From positions 186,001-250,000 of the forward strand of contig NZ_SCMP01000003.1 of assembly GCF_005502935.1 (NCBI RefSeq): a stretch of DNA of 64,000 bases, read 5' to 3'. Made by a program: the position numbers and the translations under genes. Positions 1-10,920 of the stretch are shown here, one piece after another. How positions within the stretch are numbered: position 1 is the first letter of the stretch; every line of letters begins with the position of its first letter. This stretch comes from Pseudomonas sp. 2FG. Lineage in GTDB: Bacteria > Pseudomonadota > Gammaproteobacteria > Pseudomonadales > Pseudomonadaceae. The notes under the pieces are model-generated. The model was given only the letters and a program-made list of their open reading frames with translations, was not told the DNA's origin and did no database searches.

Positions 1-595
1 GCCCCGCCAAGCTGAGATTCTCGCCTTTATCAAGCGCTGCCTTGAAGACCACGGCTACCCGCCGACCCGCGCAGAGATTGCCCAGGAACTCGGCTTCAAG
101 TCACCCAACGCAGCCGAGGAACACCTCAAGGCGCTCGCCCGCAAAGGCGCGATTGAAATGACCCCAGGTGCTTCACGCGGCATCCGCATTCCCGGTTTTG
201 AGCCGAGCAATGAGGAAGACGGCCTGCCCATCATTGGTCGCGTCGCTGCTGGCGCACCGATTCTGGCACAACAACATATCGAAGAATCCTGCCGGATCAA
301 CCCGGCTTTCTTCCACCCACGAGCCGACTACTTGTTGCGTGTCCGCGGCATGAGCATGAAAGACGTCGGCATCTTCGATGGCGACCTGCTCGCCGTGCAC
401 ACCACCCAAGAAGCACGCAACGGCCAAATTGTTGTGGCGCGCCTCGGTGACGAAGTGACAGTAAAACGCTTTAAACGCGAAGGCGACAAGGTCTGGCTGA
501 TTGCCGAGAACCCTGAGTTCGCGCCCATCGAAGTGGACCTGGAAGCACAGGATCTGGTGATCGAAGGTTTGAGTGTCGGCGTTATTCGCCGCTAA
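1..595 (+). CDS. lexA: LexA, SOS repressor / autoprotease (5' end missing)
   Basis: Represses SOS genes; with RecA on single-stranded DNA it cuts itself and releases the regulon. The frame is open from base 2 and lacks only about five N-terminal residues compared with the usual ~204-residue Pseudomonas protein. The winged-helix segment ([29 protein letters not shown]) is at the start of the visible part. The self-cleavage Ala-Gly lies in RVAAGAP (about codon 80), the catalytic Ser in RVRGMSMKD and the catalytic Lys in EVTVKRF. It ends in the usual [10 protein letters not shown]. sulA follows after 10 bases, so the two are probably co-transcribed. The promoter and its SOS boxes are outside the window. 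Confidence 0.97.
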   Translation, partial: PRQAEILAFIKRCLEDHGYPPTRAEIAQELGFKSPNAAEEHLKALARKGAIEMTPGASRGIRIPGFEPSNEEDGLPIIGRVAAGAPILAQQHIEESCRINPAFFHPRADYLLRVRGMSMKDVGIFDGDLLAVHTTQEARNGQIVVARLGDEVTVKRFKREGDKVWLIAENPEFAPIEVDLEAQDLVIEGLSVGVIRR

Positions 596-605
596 AGGAG
601 ACTTT

Positions 606-1079
606 ATGCAGTTCCCGCAGTCGCTGAACCGTACACAGCTTCCACTGTTCGAGGCCTTTCTGGCTCAACCGGTGACACCGCTGTTAACCGAAGCTGTGGA
701 ATCAGCTTGGTTTGATGACCCGGAAACCTTTAGCGAGCTGTCGCTGCGCGGCGCTGCCGGGAACTGCCTACACCTGCTCGCACCCATACTGCGCGAACTG
801 AGTCAGGAAAAAGATGCCCGCTGGCTAACGCTGATCGCCCCACCAGCAAGCCTGACCCAAGCCTGGCTACGCGATGCAGGACTGAACCGCGAACGCATCC
901 TCCTGCTCCAACCACGTGGCGAACAGAGCGCCCTCGACCTTGCTTGCGAAGCTCTGCGCCTGGGCCGCAGCCATACAGTCGTAAGCTGGCTGCACCCGCT
1001 GCAGCGTCCGGCGCGCCAGCAACTTGCCGATGCCGCTCGCCTGGGCAAAGCACAAAGTCTGAATATCAGCCTGGGCTAA
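606..1079 (+). CDS. sulA: SulA-type SOS cell division inhibitor
   Basis: SulA binds FtsZ and blocks septation while DNA damage persists. The 157-residue product has the family's C-terminal half, with the AWLRDAGLNRERILLL stretch and the hydrophobic SHTVVSWLHPL segment. The ATG at 606 is preferred over an in-frame start at 573, because 573 lies inside lexA and an AAAGGAG ribosome site (594-600) sits at the right distance from 606. Placement directly after lexA matches the Pseudomonas arrangement and implies control by the lexA promoter. The assignment rests on family resemblance plus context. Confidence 0.92.
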   Translation: MQFPQSLNRTQLPLFEAFLAQPVTPLLTEAVESAWFDDPETFSELSLRGAAGNCLHLLAPILRELSQEKDARWLTLIAPPASLTQAWLRDAGLNRERILLLQPRGEQSALDLACEALRLGRSHTVVSWLHPLQRPARQQLADAARLGKAQSLNISLG

Positions 1080-1162
1080 AGATCACTGATCGATTTCAGC
1101 CGCTGATCGGCACATGGATGTGCCACTCGCAACACAAAGACATTTACTTTGCCTAGAGAAAT

Positions 1163-1252
1163 GCCGAGGCAGAAGGGCTTGCCGCGCTAGAAGAGCGCTT
1201 CAGGAAGAACCGCTCGATCAACTACTGGAAAGTGACGCGCGCCGATCAGTGA
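1163..1252 (+). pseudogene. Short coding-like remnant downstream of sulA
   Basis: The frame from 1163 to the TGA at 1250-1252 reads as a charged, protein-like C-terminus (ALEERFRKNRSINYWKV about mid-way). It is closed by a TAG at 1154 just upstream and has no start codon or ribosome site. It may be the 3' end of a decayed gene, or chance. It touches the end of the opposing small gene at 1246. The family was not recognised. Confidence 0.25.
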
Positions 1253-1479
1253 AGTACGCGCGGCCCATCTTCTCGCTCAAAATCACCCTCAGCCAATCGA
1301 CCCGCCATTTGCACGCCGACATTCAACATGGCCTTAGCGACTTCAATATGGTGACCCTGCAGAAAGGCCTTGGCATCGGCAGAAAAATCTAGAACTACCA
1401 ACGCCTCTTCATCCTCTGCACGACGCAAGGCAATGCGCCCGTCGGGCAACTCGACGATTTCAAGAAAGGATGTAGGCAT
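1246..1479 (-). CDS. Small conserved hypothetical protein (77 aa)
   Basis: Encodes a 77-residue acidic protein beginning MPTSFLEIVELPDGRIALRR. It has an early beta-rich part (ELPDGRIALRRAEDEEALVVLDFS) and a helical second half (AKAFLQGHHIEVAKAMLNVG). No signal peptide, membrane segment or cysteine motif is visible. It lies between sulA and the DUF6586-like gene, where P. aeruginosa has an equally small unknown gene (PA3009, from memory). The ATG at 1479 is preceded on the minus strand by GTGGAGATT, an acceptable ribosome site. Function unknown. Confidence 0.8.
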   Translation of the reverse strand: MPTSFLEIVELPDGRIALRRAEDEEALVVLDFSADAKAFLQGHHIEVAKAMLNVGVQMAGRLAEGDFEREDGPRVLH

Positions 1480-1555
1480 AAAATCTAATCTCCACGAAAG
1501 GCCGTTAGTGTACCAGCCAGCTTGGCCTCTCCCCTAGCCCACCTATCCACCCAAC

Positions 1556-2074
1556 TCAGCACTCGCTGAGCGACTCACGAAAACGCAAGGCCAACACTTT
1601 GAGCTGCTGACGCCAGTCTTCCAGCAGTAGACGCGCCAGTGGCGGCTCGTCCTCATCCAGGCTGAGCGACTCGATCAAGGGCAGCGTCGGATCAATTTTC
1701 GCCTTTTTCGGCGCTTGTGGCGGCTGAAAGAGTGCCGCATAGGCTGCCACCAACTGGGCAAGCCAGGTCTCCGACTGCTGCGCCAGTTCTACCAGCTCAG
1801 CCAACTCTGGGCTCGGCGCGGTATCCAATACGGCTTTCGTCAGCACTAGCTCCACGCGCGGAACATTGGTCTCCGCCAGCCGGTAATAGCCGGCGATTTC
1901 ATGGCAAAGGCCTAGCAGCCCACCGTACAGGTGAAATAACGCCGCCTCGCGCTCGGCCTGAATCAGCGCCTGGGCGTTCATCGCGCGCCCCTCTTCTGCT
2001 TGGCGCCAGGCATCCAGGGCCAAGCCAGCAAAATAGAGTTTTTGGTTGGTGCGGGTATACAGTTCATGGGCCAT
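1556..2074 (-). CDS. Conserved hypothetical protein, DUF6586-like
   Basis: A 172-residue, mostly helical soluble protein beginning MAHELYTRTNQKLYFAGLAL. It has runs typical of a helical bundle (AEREAALFHLYGGLLGLC, PELAELVELAQQSETWLAQL). The open frame extends upstream to 2236, but the added residues are low-complexity and run into the end of topA; the ATG at 2074 starts the natural-looking protein. The position next to topA matches PA3010 of P. aeruginosa (from memory). The DUF6586 label is my recollection of this Pseudomonas family. Biochemical role unknown. Confidence 0.8.
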   Translation of the reverse strand: MAHELYTRTNQKLYFAGLALDAWRQAEEGRAMNAQALIQAEREAALFHLYGGLLGLCHEIAGYYRLAETNVPRVELVLTKAVLDTAPSPELAELVELAQQSETWLAQLVAAYAALFQPPQAPKKAKIDPTLPLIESLSLDEDEPPLARLLLEDWRQQLKVLALRFRESLSEC

Positions 2075-2150
2075 TACGGCGCCCTCCACAGCAGATACGG
2101 TCAATATACGCGCGCTAGCAAAGGCCGGCGCGCGTTCTATCTGATCCCGC

Positions 2151-4760
2151 TTAGCGTTTGTCTTCGACCTTCCAGGCCCCGCCGCCGTAGAACGCCCGCC
2201 AGCCGGTGGGCTTACCGTCCACCTCGCTCTGTACATACTGTTCGCGAGTCTTGCGGCTGTAGCGAATCACCGCAGGACGCCCATCCGGGTCCTTCTTCGG
2301 CGCCTCGATCAGGAAGTGATACTTCGGATCGATTTCGTCCTTGTGCGGAATCAGCTCCAGCACCAGAGGCGCGCGGGTTTCACGGTTCTTCGGAAACTGG
2401 CTGGCAGCGAGAAACAGACCGGAAGCGCCATCGCGCAGTACGTAGGTGTCGTTAACCTTCTCGCACTTCAGCTCCGGCATCTTCACCGCATCCATCTTCG
2501 GCGGCGCCGGCTCGCCACTTTTCAGCAGCTTGCGGGTGTTCTTGCACTCAGCATTGGTGCAACCGAAGAATTTACCAAATCGACCGGTCTTCAACTGCAT
2601 CTGGCTGCCGCACTTATCGCACTCGAGACTTGGCCCTTCATAGCCCTTGATGCGGTACTGACCCTGCTCGATCTCATAGCCCGTGCAATCCGGGTTGTTA
2701 CCGCAGATATGCAGCTTACGCGTCTCATCCAGCAGATAGGCATCCATCGCAGTGCCGCACCTCTGGCAGCGATGCTTGCCCAGCAGCACCCGGGATTCGG
2801 ATTCGCCTTCATCATCGGCTGCGATCTCATCGCCGGGAATCAGGTTGAGGGTAGACTTGCAGCGCTCTTTCGGCGGCAGGCTGTAGCCCGAGCAGCCGAG
2901 GAATACGCCGGTCGAGGCGGTACGAATCATCATCGGCCGAGCGCATTCGCGGCAGGCGATATCGGTCGGCGTCGGCTGATTGGCACGCATGCCGCTGTCG
3001 GTTTCGGCAGCCACTTCGAGCTTTTTCTTGAAGTCGCCGTAGAACTCATCCAGCACGTGCTTCCACTCGCGCTCGCCCTGGGCCACATCGTCCAGGTGCT
3101 CCTCCATGCCGGCAGTGAAGCCGTAGTCCATCAGGTTGGAGAAACTCTCGGAGAGACGCTCGGTGACGATGTCGCCCATTTTTTCCGAGTAGAAACGACG
3201 GTTGTGCAGCGCTACGTAACCGCGCTCCTGAATCGTCGAGATGATTGCGGCGTAAGTGGATGGGCGGCCAATACCACGCTTCTCCATCTCCTTGACCAGG
3301 CTGGCTTCCGAGTAACGCGCCGGCGGCTTGGTGAAGTGCTGGCTCGGATCGAGCTTGAGCAACTTCAGCACTTCGCCTTCGCTCATGTCCGGCAGCACAT
3401 CGTCATCACCGGGCTTGCTCAACTGCGGCAGCGCGCGGGTATAGCCATCGAACTTGAGAATGCGGCCCTTGGCGCGCAGTTCGAACTTGCTGGCCGCCAC
3501 GCTGACGGTGGTCGACAGGTATTCCGCCGGCGGCATCTGGCAGGCGACGAACTGACGCCAGATCAGCTCATACAGACGCTCGGCATCACGCTCCATGCCG
3601 GACAACTGGGTCGGTTTGAGGTTGACGTCGGACGGGCGAATCGCCTCGTGCGCTTCCTGCGCGCCTTCCTTGCTGCTGTAGACATTCGGCTTGGCGGGCA
3701 GGTATTTCTTGCCAAACTCGCCTTCGATAAAGTCACGAACCATGCTCACGGCATCGGCCGAGAGATTGGTCGAATCGGTACGCATATAGGTGATGTAGCC
3801 AGCCTCATACAGACGCTGGGCCATCATCATGGTCTTCTTCACGCCAAAGCCGAGGCGATTGCTCCCCGCCTGCTGCAAGGTGGAAGTGATGAAAGGTGCC
3901 GACGGCTTGCTACTGGTCGGTTTGTCTTCACGCTTGACGATGCTGTAGCTGGAAGCCTTGAGCTTCTCCAGCGCAGCCATGGCCTGCTGTTCATTCAGCG
4001 GCTTGAACGCCTCGCCATTCTCACGCGCGACTTCAAAGCGGACATTGGCGCCTTTGGCGGTGCCCAGGTTGGCGTGGATCTCCCAGTACTCTTCCGGGTT
4101 GAAGGCACGAATTTCCCGTTCACGCTCGACCACCAGTTTCACCGCTACCGACTGCACACGGCCGGCGGACAGCCCGCGGGCGATCTTCGCCCACAGCAGC
4201 GGCGAGACCATGTAGCCGACCACCCGGTCGAGGAAACGGCGCGCCTGTTGCGCGTTGACCCGGTTGATGTCCAGTTCGCCCGGCTTGGAGAAGGCTTCCT
4301 GAATCGCCTTCTTGGTGATCTCGTTGAACACCACGCGCTTGTAGCGGCTGTCATCGCCACCGATGGCTTCGCGCAAGTGCCAGGCAATCGCCTCTCCCTC
4401 GCGGTCCAAGTCGGTTGCGAGATAGATGGTATCGGCATCCTTGGCGAGCCGGCGCAACTCTTCGACGACCTTTTCCTTGCCTGGAAGGATCTCGTACTTG
4501 GCCTTCCAGCCATGCTCGGGATCGACCCCCATGCGCGCGACCAGCTGACGCTTGGCTTTTTCCTTGGCTGTCAGCACCGGCGCTTCGGCCGCAGCGGCCT
4601 TGCCGCGCTTGGCCGGCTCTTTGCTGGCACTGGCCGAACCGCTGGTAGGCAGGTCACGGATATGGCCGATGCTCGACTTCACCACGTACTCGTTGCCCAA
4701 GTACTTGTTGATGGTCTTGGCCTTGGCCGGGGATTCCACGATGACCAGCGATTTGCCCAT
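2151..4760 (-). CDS. topA: DNA topoisomerase I
   Basis: Type IA topoisomerase that relaxes negative supercoils behind RNA polymerase. The 869-residue protein opens with the TOPRIM domain ([17 protein letters not shown]; metal-binding [13 protein letters not shown] near residue 117). It carries the active-site tyrosine in [10 protein letters not shown] (Tyr325) and ends in zinc-ribbon modules, three of which keep clear Cys pairs ([24 protein letters not shown]). The frame stays open to 4850, but the ATG at 4760 starts the canonical MGKSLV sequence. A good sigma-70 promoter lies about 60-90 bases upstream. An 820-codon open frame on the opposite strand is a composition artefact. Confidence 0.98.
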   Translation of the reverse strand: MGKSLVIVESPAKAKTINKYLGNEYVVKSSIGHIRDLPTSGSASASKEPAKRGKAAAAEAPVLTAKEKAKRQLVARMGVDPEHGWKAKYEILPGKEKVVEELRRLAKDADTIYLATDLDREGEAIAWHLREAIGGDDSRYKRVVFNEITKKAIQEAFSKPGELDINRVNAQQARRFLDRVVGYMVSPLLWAKIARGLSAGRVQSVAVKLVVEREREIRAFNPEEYWEIHANLGTAKGANVRFEVARENGEAFKPLNEQQAMAALEKLKASSYSIVKREDKPTSSKPSAPFITSTLQQAGSNRLGFGVKKTMMMAQRLYEAGYITYMRTDSTNLSADAVSMVRDFIEGEFGKKYLPAKPNVYSSKEGAQEAHEAIRPSDVNLKPTQLSGMERDAERLYELIWRQFVACQMPPAEYLSTTVSVAASKFELRAKGRILKFDGYTRALPQLSKPGDDDVLPDMSEGEVLKLLKLDPSQHFTKPPARYSEASLVKEMEKRGIGRPSTYAAIISTIQERGYVALHNRRFYSEKMGDIVTERLSESFSNLMDYGFTAGMEEHLDDVAQGEREWKHVLDEFYGDFKKKLEVAAETDSGMRANQPTPTDIACRECARPMMIRTASTGVFLGCSGYSLPPKERCKSTLNLIPGDEIAADDEGESESRVLLGKHRCQRCGTAMDAYLLDETRKLHICGNNPDCTGYEIEQGQYRIKGYEGPSLECDKCGSQMQLKTGRFGKFFGCTNAECKNTRKLLKSGEPAPPKMDAVKMPELKCEKVNDTYVLRDGASGLFLAASQFPKNRETRAPLVLELIPHKDEIDPKYHFLIEAPKKDPDGRPAVIRYSRKTREQYVQSEVDGKPTGWRAFYGGGAWKVEDKR

Positions 4761-4820
4761 GGATCGGAAATTTCCTGAATTCGAGAAGTGAAAGGCGGGA
4801 GGCGCCTGTCGCGGCACCGC

Positions 4821-4850
4821 TATATATAGTGGTGACCAAGGTGAGGTCAA
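4821..4850 (-). promoter_or_regulatory. Probable sigma-70 promoter of topA
   Basis: On the minus strand a TTGACC -35 element (4845-4850) is followed after about 16-18 bases by an AT-rich TATATATA -10 region (4821-4828). Transcription would start near 4814, giving a leader of roughly 55 bases to the topA ATG at 4760. The -10 lies in the short palindrome CTATATATAG. No experimental support. Confidence 0.55.
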
Positions 4851-4874
4851 GCGTGCGTCAAGTTCGATGTCGGC

Positions 4875-5114
4875 TCAGGGCTGCACGAAGAGGTCCGCTT
4901 CAGCCTGAATCAAAGCAAAGCGCGGCACGACCTGCCCGTCCACCTCGACGGTCTCACGGAACATGCTCAGCGGACGTACCCACAGACCGTAATCACCGTA
5001 AAGGGCCTGATAAACCACGACCTGCTCTTCTGTCTCGGAATGCCGAGCCACCCCAAATACGCGGTACTCAGGGCCTTTGTAGTGACGATAGAGACCAGGT
5101 TGTAGCTGCATCAT
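4875..5114 (-). CDS. DUF1653 domain protein (79 aa)
   Basis: Small soluble protein of the DUF1653 family, recognised from PGLYRHYKGPEYRVFGVARHSE followed by VVVYQALYGDYGLWVRPLSMF. The family folds as a compact beta structure; function unknown. Two adjacent ATGs (5114 and 5111) follow an AAGGAG site. The second has the better spacing (7 bases), so the true product may be one residue shorter. It lies between topA and fadA on the same strand but beyond the fadBA terminator, so it is probably transcribed separately. Confidence 0.88.
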   Translation of the reverse strand: MMQLQPGLYRHYKGPEYRVFGVARHSETEEQVVVYQALYGDYGLWVRPLSMFRETVEVDGQVVPRFALIQAEADLFVQP

Positions 5115-5161
5115 GCGGCTCCTTGCTGCTGCAAAATAAAAAATACCGAACCCAAAACAAA

Positions 5162-5184
5162 AACCGGGGCACTGGGCCCCGGTT
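5162..5184 (-). terminator. Rho-independent terminator of fadBA
   Basis: A perfect 9-bp stem (AACCGGGGC with GCCCCGGTT) encloses the loop ACTGG. Read on the minus strand it is followed by a T-rich tract (TTTTTGTTTTGGG). It begins 17 bases past the fadA stop codon. Confidence 0.9.
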
Positions 5185-5200
5185 ACGTATCGTCAAACGC

Positions 5201-6391
<1,191 letters not shown>

Positions 6392-6405
6392 CTATCGTTC
6401 CGCGC

Positions 6406-8553
6406 TTAACCGAAGAAGCTCTGGCCTTTAGCGGCCATCTCACGCAGCTTCGCGGTGGGGTGGTACAGCGCGCCCAGGTCGGCGTACTTGTCGGCCAGGG
6501 CGACGAACTCGGCTACACCGACGGAGTCGATGTAGCGCAGTGCACCACCACGGAAGGGTGGGAAGCCGATGCCGTAGATCAAGCCCATATCGGCTTCAGC
6601 TGCGGTTTCGACTATGCCGTCTTCCAGGCAACGTACGGTTTCCAGGCACAGCGGGATCATCATGAAGTTGATGATGTCTTCATCGGTCACTTCACGCTGT
6701 TCGCTGATCACTGGCTTGAGCACTTCGTAGGCAACCGGGTCAGCCACTTTCTTCGGCTTACCGCGCTTGTCCATCTCGTAGGCATAGAAGCCTTTGCCAT
6801 TCTTCTGGCCCAGGCGGTTGGCTTCGTACATCACATCAACGGCAGTACGACCTTCGACGGCCATACGATCCGGGAAGCCTTCAGCCATCACATCACGACC
6901 GTGGTGGCCAGTGTCGATGCCGACCACGTCTGAGAGGTAAGCCGGGCCCATGGGCCAGCCGAACTTCTCCATGACTTTGTCGATACGCACGAAGTCGACG
7001 CCGGCGCTGATCAGCTTGGAGAAGCCACCGAAGTACGGGAACAGCACACGGTTGACCAGGAAGCCTGGGCAATCGTTGACCACGATCGGGCTCTTGCCCA
7101 TTTTCTTGGCGTAGGCAACGGTGGTGGCAACCGCCACTTCGCTGGACTTCTCACCACGGATCACTTCCACCAGCGGCATCATGTGCACCGGGTTGAAGAA
7201 GTGCATGCCGACGAAGTTTTCCGGACGCTTGAGCGCCTTGGCCAGCAGGCTGATGGAAATAGTCGAGGTGTTGGAGGCCAGAATGGTGTCCTCTTTAACC
7301 TTGTCTTCCACTTCGGCCAATACCGCTTGCTTGACCTTCGGGTTCTCGACCACGGCTTCGACGACGATGTCGACGTTGCCAAAATCACCGTAGGACATGG
7401 TCGGACGGATAGCGGTGAGGGCTTCAGCCATCTTCGCAGCGGTCAGGCGGCCTTTGGCGACGCGGTTACCCAGCAGCTTGGAGGCCTCGTTAAGCCCCAT
7501 CTGGATGCCGTCTTCGCGAATATCCTTCATCAGGATCGGCGTGCCCTTGACTGCGGACTGGTAGGCAATACCGCCGCCCATGATGCCAGCGCCGAGTACG
7601 GCCGCCAGCTTCACGTCTTTGGCGACTTCGTCGTAACCCTTGGCCTTCTTCTTCAGCTCCTGATCGTTCAGGAACAGACCGACCAGGCTCTGCGAAGCAG
7701 ACGTTTTCGCCAGCTTGACGAAACCGGCGGCTTCGGCTTCCAGGGCTTTGTCGCGGCCAAAGTTGGCGGCTTTCTGGATGGTCTTGATCGCTTCGACCGG
7801 AGCCGGGTAGTTCGGGCCGGCCTGGCCTGCGACGAAACCTTTCGCGGTTTCGAAGGCCATCATCTGCTCGATGGCGTTGAGCTTGATTTTTTCCAGCTTC
7901 GGCTGACGCTTGGCTTTGAAATCCAGCTCGCCGGAGATGGCGCGCTTGACCAAGTCCAGAGCCGCGGCTTGCAGCTTGTCGGCCGCAACCACGGCATCGA
8001 CAGCACCTACTTTCAGGGCGTCGACCGCGTTGTTTTCCTTGCCGGAAGCGATCCACTCGATGGCGTTATCGGTACCGATAACCCGCGGCAGACGCACGGT
8101 GCCGCCAAAGCCCGGGTAAATACCCAGTTTGACTTCTGGCAGGCCAACTTTGGCGCTGCCAGCGATGACGCGATAATCCGCAGCCAGGCACATTTCAAAA
8201 CCACCGCCCAGAGCGATGCCATTGATCGCTACAACGGTTGGCACGCCGAGGTCTTCAAAATCACTGAAGATCTTGTTGGCTTCGAGGTTACCGGCCACCA
8301 ACTCTTCATCGGACAACTTGAAGCTGTCGACGAACTCGGTGATATCGGCGCCGACGATAAACACGTCTTTGCCGCTGGTGACGATCACGCCCTTGATCGA
8401 ACCATCTGCCTTGATGGCGTCCACCGCCTGGCGCAGATCGGCCAGTGTGAGACGGTTGAATTTGTTGACGGACTCACCCTTGAGGTCGAAATTCAATTCG
8501 ACGATGCCGCTCTCAAGAGCCTTAACCGTGATGGCTTTACCTTCGTAAATCAT
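6406..8553 (-). CDS. fadB: Fatty acid oxidation complex alpha subunit FadB
   Basis: Multifunctional enzyme with enoyl-CoA hydratase/isomerase (N-terminal) and 3-hydroxyacyl-CoA dehydrogenase (C-terminal) activity. The hydratase glutamates fall at Glu120 ([12 protein letters not shown]) and Glu140 ([17 protein letters not shown]). The NAD-binding loop [15 protein letters not shown] is near residue 320 and [14 protein letters not shown] follows in the dehydrogenase. The 715-residue length fits. The ATG at 8553 has a GGAGA site seven bases upstream; the codon before it is TTG and is less likely the start. First gene of the fadBA operon. Confidence 0.97.
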   Translation of the reverse strand: MIYEGKAITVKALESGIVELNFDLKGESVNKFNRLTLADLRQAVDAIKADGSIKGVIVTSGKDVFIVGADITEFVDSFKLSDEELVAGNLEANKIFSDFEDLGVPTVVAINGIALGGGFEMCLAADYRVIAGSAKVGLPEVKLGIYPGFGGTVRLPRVIGTDNAIEWIASGKENNAVDALKVGAVDAVVAADKLQAAALDLVKRAISGELDFKAKRQPKLEKIKLNAIEQMMAFETAKGFVAGQAGPNYPAPVEAIKTIQKAANFGRDKALEAEAAGFVKLAKTSASQSLVGLFLNDQELKKKAKGYDEVAKDVKLAAVLGAGIMGGGIAYQSAVKGTPILMKDIREDGIQMGLNEASKLLGNRVAKGRLTAAKMAEALTAIRPTMSYGDFGNVDIVVEAVVENPKVKQAVLAEVEDKVKEDTILASNTSTISISLLAKALKRPENFVGMHFFNPVHMMPLVEVIRGEKSSEVAVATTVAYAKKMGKSPIVVNDCPGFLVNRVLFPYFGGFSKLISAGVDFVRIDKVMEKFGWPMGPAYLSDVVGIDTGHHGRDVMAEGFPDRMAVEGRTAVDVMYEANRLGQKNGKGFYAYEMDKRGKPKKVADPVAYEVLKPVISEQREVTDEDIINFMMIPLCLETVRCLEDGIVETAAEADMGLIYGIGFPPFRGGALRYIDSVGVAEFVALADKYADLGALYHPTAKLREMAAKGQSFFG

Positions 8554-9013
8554 CAACTGATCTCCACGGTATGGAAGCTGAACAGTACACGTCGGACGCC
8601 AAGCAGCGGGCTCACCCGCAGCAGAACTGTCGAGGATAGCCTCAAGCAGCCTGACACACCCGCCGACGCGATATTCGGGCTCTTATGAACCGCGCTGCAC
8701 AAGACAAACACTCGATTCATACGCCCGTTTGATTCGGGTGCGCACACCATCGAGGAAAAGCGCTCGCTTGTCAATTGTGGCGCTGCGCTCTGCCGCCCCC
8801 TGATCTGGCTCTGATCTCTAGACTCAAAAGCGCCGCTGCAGGCGTCATAAACAGCGCCAATAACGCCTTATTCAGCAGCGAACAGGGGTGATCCAGCGCA
8901 CACCTAGCCAAATCGGCAAGCTCCGGGTACAGTCGTTTCAATATGGCCAATTAGACCGGCCGTGACAAAACAACAACAAATGAAAGCCCTCAACGGGCAC
9001 CACGGAGTAACCC
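8554..9013. other. Intergenic region between divergent fadB and the secreted-protein gene
   Basis: About 460 bases with no convincing gene. It must hold the promoters of fadBA (minus) and of the gene at 9014 (plus). A TTGACA box on the minus strand and two outward CAAAC/GTTTG half-sites (8705-8709 and 8727-8731) are the only recognisable signals. A GGAGTAA ribosome site precedes 9014. Confidence 0.5.
8746..8774 (-). promoter_or_regulatory. Possible fadBA promoter
   Basis: On the minus strand a consensus TTGACA (8769-8774) is followed after 17 bases by GATGGT (8746-8751), a poor -10 match. Half-sites resembling the PsrA fatty-acid repressor box (CAAAC and GTTTG) lie just downstream but are 17 bases apart rather than the usual 2-4. 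Regulation by PsrA is therefore only a possibility. Confidence 0.3.
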
Positions 9014-9829
9014 ATGTCGAGCCGTTTGCTTGCCATTTCGCTTAGCGCCTTGCTCGCTGCCGCCCTTCCCACCTTCACTGCCAATGCCGCCGCCCCGACC
9101 GACAACCTGCTGAAGCTGCATCAATTGCGCCTGGCTGCACAAAAAAGCCTGGGCGACTTTTATATGTACAACGGCATGGAGGGTGATCAGCGCTATGCGC
9201 GAATGATTGAAGAGTCGCTGCAAGACGCCAGCAGCCGCCTCAATGAGATCACAGAGATGCCGGGCGAGGCCTCCAAAGCCCTGCGCGCCCAGCTCGGCCA
9301 GCAATGGAGCGATTATGCCGGCGAGCTCAAAAACCTCACCAGTGCCTTGAAAGACCAGGGATTCACCGACCTGCAGCCGATCGCCGACCTGGCCACGCGC
9401 AACCAACAACTGATCGCCTTGAGTAGCGAGTTGTACAGCAAGATTCAGCAGGAAAGCGGCCTCAATGTCCCGCCGCTGACCCAACAAAGTCGCGAGCAGA
9501 GCCTGCTGATGCAAACCATTGCGGTGGACTACGCTTCACGTAGCGCCTCAGTCGGCGGAACCTTCTTCGGCGGTGGCGGCGAAAGCCAATCCATCGACCA
9601 GCTGGTCGACGAGTTCGCCGGCAAACTGACCAGCATGGAGAGCGCAGCGCAGAACACTCCGCAGATCCGCCAGTCGTTGGGCGGGATCAACACCAAGTGG
9701 CGCTATATCGAAAAATCGCTGAAGAATTACAACGAGAACTCAGTACCCTTCGTGGTCAGCAAGTACTCAGACAGCATCATCGACGGCCTGGAAGGGGTTT
9801 CCGCACAGTACGCGGCAGCCAAACTCTAA
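9014..9829 (+). CDS. Exported protein of unknown function (271 aa)
   Basis: Begins with a clear signal peptide (basic MSSRLL, hydrophobic core, likely cleavage after TANA-A near residue 26). The mature protein is hydrophilic and probably helical. It has a GGGES glycine turn near residue 190 (GTFFGGGGESQSID) and an NTKWRYIEKSLKNYNENSVPF segment near the C-terminus. No catalytic motif was recognised. A GGAGTAA ribosome site precedes the ATG, and a strong terminator follows, so it is a single-gene unit. It resembles an unknown PAO1 gene next to fadB (from memory); a periplasmic or secreted location is inferred. Confidence 0.88.
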   Translation: MSSRLLAISLSALLAAALPTFTANAAAPTDNLLKLHQLRLAAQKSLGDFYMYNGMEGDQRYARMIEESLQDASSRLNEITEMPGEASKALRAQLGQQWSDYAGELKNLTSALKDQGFTDLQPIADLATRNQQLIALSSELYSKIQQESGLNVPPLTQQSREQSLLMQTIAVDYASRSASVGGTFFGGGGESQSIDQLVDEFAGKLTSMESAAQNTPQIRQSLGGINTKWRYIEKSLKNYNENSVPFVVSKYSDSIIDGLEGVSAQYAAAKL

Positions 9830-9883
9830 AACGCTCGCTGCCCGCCTGAACTGCTCTTTTCCGGCCTGCCTGGCCATATACCT

Positions 9884-9911
9884 AGCCCGGTGTGACTACC
9901 GGGCTTTTCTT
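9884..9911 (+). terminator. Rho-independent terminator after the secreted-protein gene
   Basis: An 8-bp perfect stem (AGCCCGGT with ACCGGGCT), six-base loop and TTTTCTTT tail, about 55 bases past the stop at 9829. It also lies close to the convergent gene ending at 9918. Confidence 0.85.
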
Positions 9912-9917
9912 TGCCCC

Positions 9918-10355
9918 TCAGGCCAGCGCCGTCAGCAACGCGGCAATCCGCTGCAAGGTCTCCGGCTCTCCGCGCTCCCCCCAGCACAGGGCGATCATCT
10001 GCTTACCCGCCTCGACCTTGAACACATCCGCCGGCAGGCTCGCCAAGTGTTCAGCCAACGCCGCATCGGCACAGGGCTCGCGCCACTGATTGACCCATTG
10101 CCCAGGCGCCATCTGCCAATAGCACCAACTGTCCGTATGCCCGGCACGCCGCGCGCGGTGGTACTGCGGACAGGGGCTGGGCGGCTCCTGCGGCAACCAA
10201 TGCGGCCACTCCTGGCGCGACAACTGCATCGCCAAGCCCATACGACGGGCAGCCATGCGCATGGCCATCTGCCCTTGCTGACGCCGCGAAGGCCGCAACC
10301 AGGCCAGCGGGCTGAGCACTACCGCAATGAGCGCTACCACGATCCACAAGGTCAT
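9918..10355 (-). CDS. Hypothetical membrane-anchored protein (145 aa)
   Basis: Starts MTLWIVVALIAVVLSPLAWL, a single N-terminal membrane helix, followed by a basic stretch (RPSRRQQGQMAMRMAARRMG) that suggests the rest is cytoplasmic. The soluble part is rich in Trp, Cys and His and ends in alternating helices (GEPETLQRIAALLTALA). No known domain was recognised. It is convergent with the secreted-protein gene and divergent from the universal stress gene at 10443. Function unknown. Confidence 0.75.
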   Translation of the reverse strand: MTLWIVVALIAVVLSPLAWLRPSRRQQGQMAMRMAARRMGLAMQLSRQEWPHWLPQEPPSPCPQYHRARRAGHTDSWCYWQMAPGQWVNQWREPCADAALAEHLASLPADVFKVEAGKQMIALCWGERGEPETLQRIAALLTALA

Positions 10356-10442
10356 AGGTTCTATCCCCTAGGCAAAAGTCCGCCGTCAGCGGCTAATGGC
10401 AGCCATACTTATGTTCATACGCCAATCTCAGGAGGAGTCACC

Positions 10443-10883
10443 ATGTCCTACCAGCACATTCTGGTCGCCCTTGATCTGTCCGAAGAATGCGACCCGGTGA
10501 TGCAGCGCGCCTACGCGCTGGCCACCAGCAGCCAAGCCAAGCTGTCCCTGGTGCATATCGTCGAGCCCATGGCCATGGCCTTTGGCGGCGATGTGCCGAT
10601 GGACCTGTCGACGCTCCAGCAGCAGCAATTCGAGCAGGCCCGTGAACGCCTGGATGGTTTTGCCAGGAAATACTCGAAGCTGGGTACCGACCGCCGCCAT
10701 CTGGTCTACGGCCAACCACGCCAGGAGATTCACCGCCTCGCCGCGGAGCAGGAGTGCGACCTGATCGTGGTCGGCAGTCACGGCCGCCACGGCCTGGCGC
10801 TGCTGCTCGGCTCCACCGCCAATGATGTACTGCACGGCGCGCCCTGCGACGTCCTGGCGGTGCGCCTGAAAAAACCGGAATAA
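10443..10883 (+). CDS. Universal stress protein, UspA family
   Basis: A single Usp domain of 146 residues. It begins MSYQHILVALDLSEEC and keeps the nucleotide-binding signature VVGSHGRHGLALLLGSTANDVL near residue 110, matching the G-2X-G-9X-G(S/T) pattern of ATP-binding Usp proteins. Such proteins support survival under starvation or low oxygen. The ATG at 10443 has a strong AGGAGGAG site; the longer open frame from 10047 runs through non-coding sequence antisense to the neighbour and is not used. Confidence 0.93.
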   Translation: MSYQHILVALDLSEECDPVMQRAYALATSSQAKLSLVHIVEPMAMAFGGDVPMDLSTLQQQQFEQARERLDGFARKYSKLGTDRRHLVYGQPRQEIHRLAAEQECDLIVVGSHGRHGLALLLGSTANDVLHGAPCDVLAVRLKKPE

Positions 10884-10895
10884 GCAGAATCGAGA

Positions 10896-10920
10896 GTAGG
10901 CCCACTCGCGGTGGGCCTAC
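10896..10920. terminator. Perfect hairpin between convergent genes
   Basis: A 10-bp perfect stem (GTAGGCCCAC with GTGGGCCTAC) and five-base loop, 12 bases past the universal stress gene. It overlaps the stop codon of the convergent gene at 10917. No clear T tract follows on either strand, so termination activity is uncertain. Confidence 0.45.

Noticed and set aside
2316..4778. 820-codon open frame on the plus strand
   Set aside because: Lies wholly antisense to topA. Its composition (Leu/Arg/His-rich) follows from the reverse reading of high-GC codons; no domain or ribosome site.
7183..8688. 501-codon plus-strand frame
   Set aside because: Antisense to fadB with no recognisable protein features.
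8705..8731. CAAAC and GTTTG half-sites as a PsrA box of fadBA
   Set aside because: Spacing of 17 bases is far from the 2-4 of the known box, so it is not called as a site.
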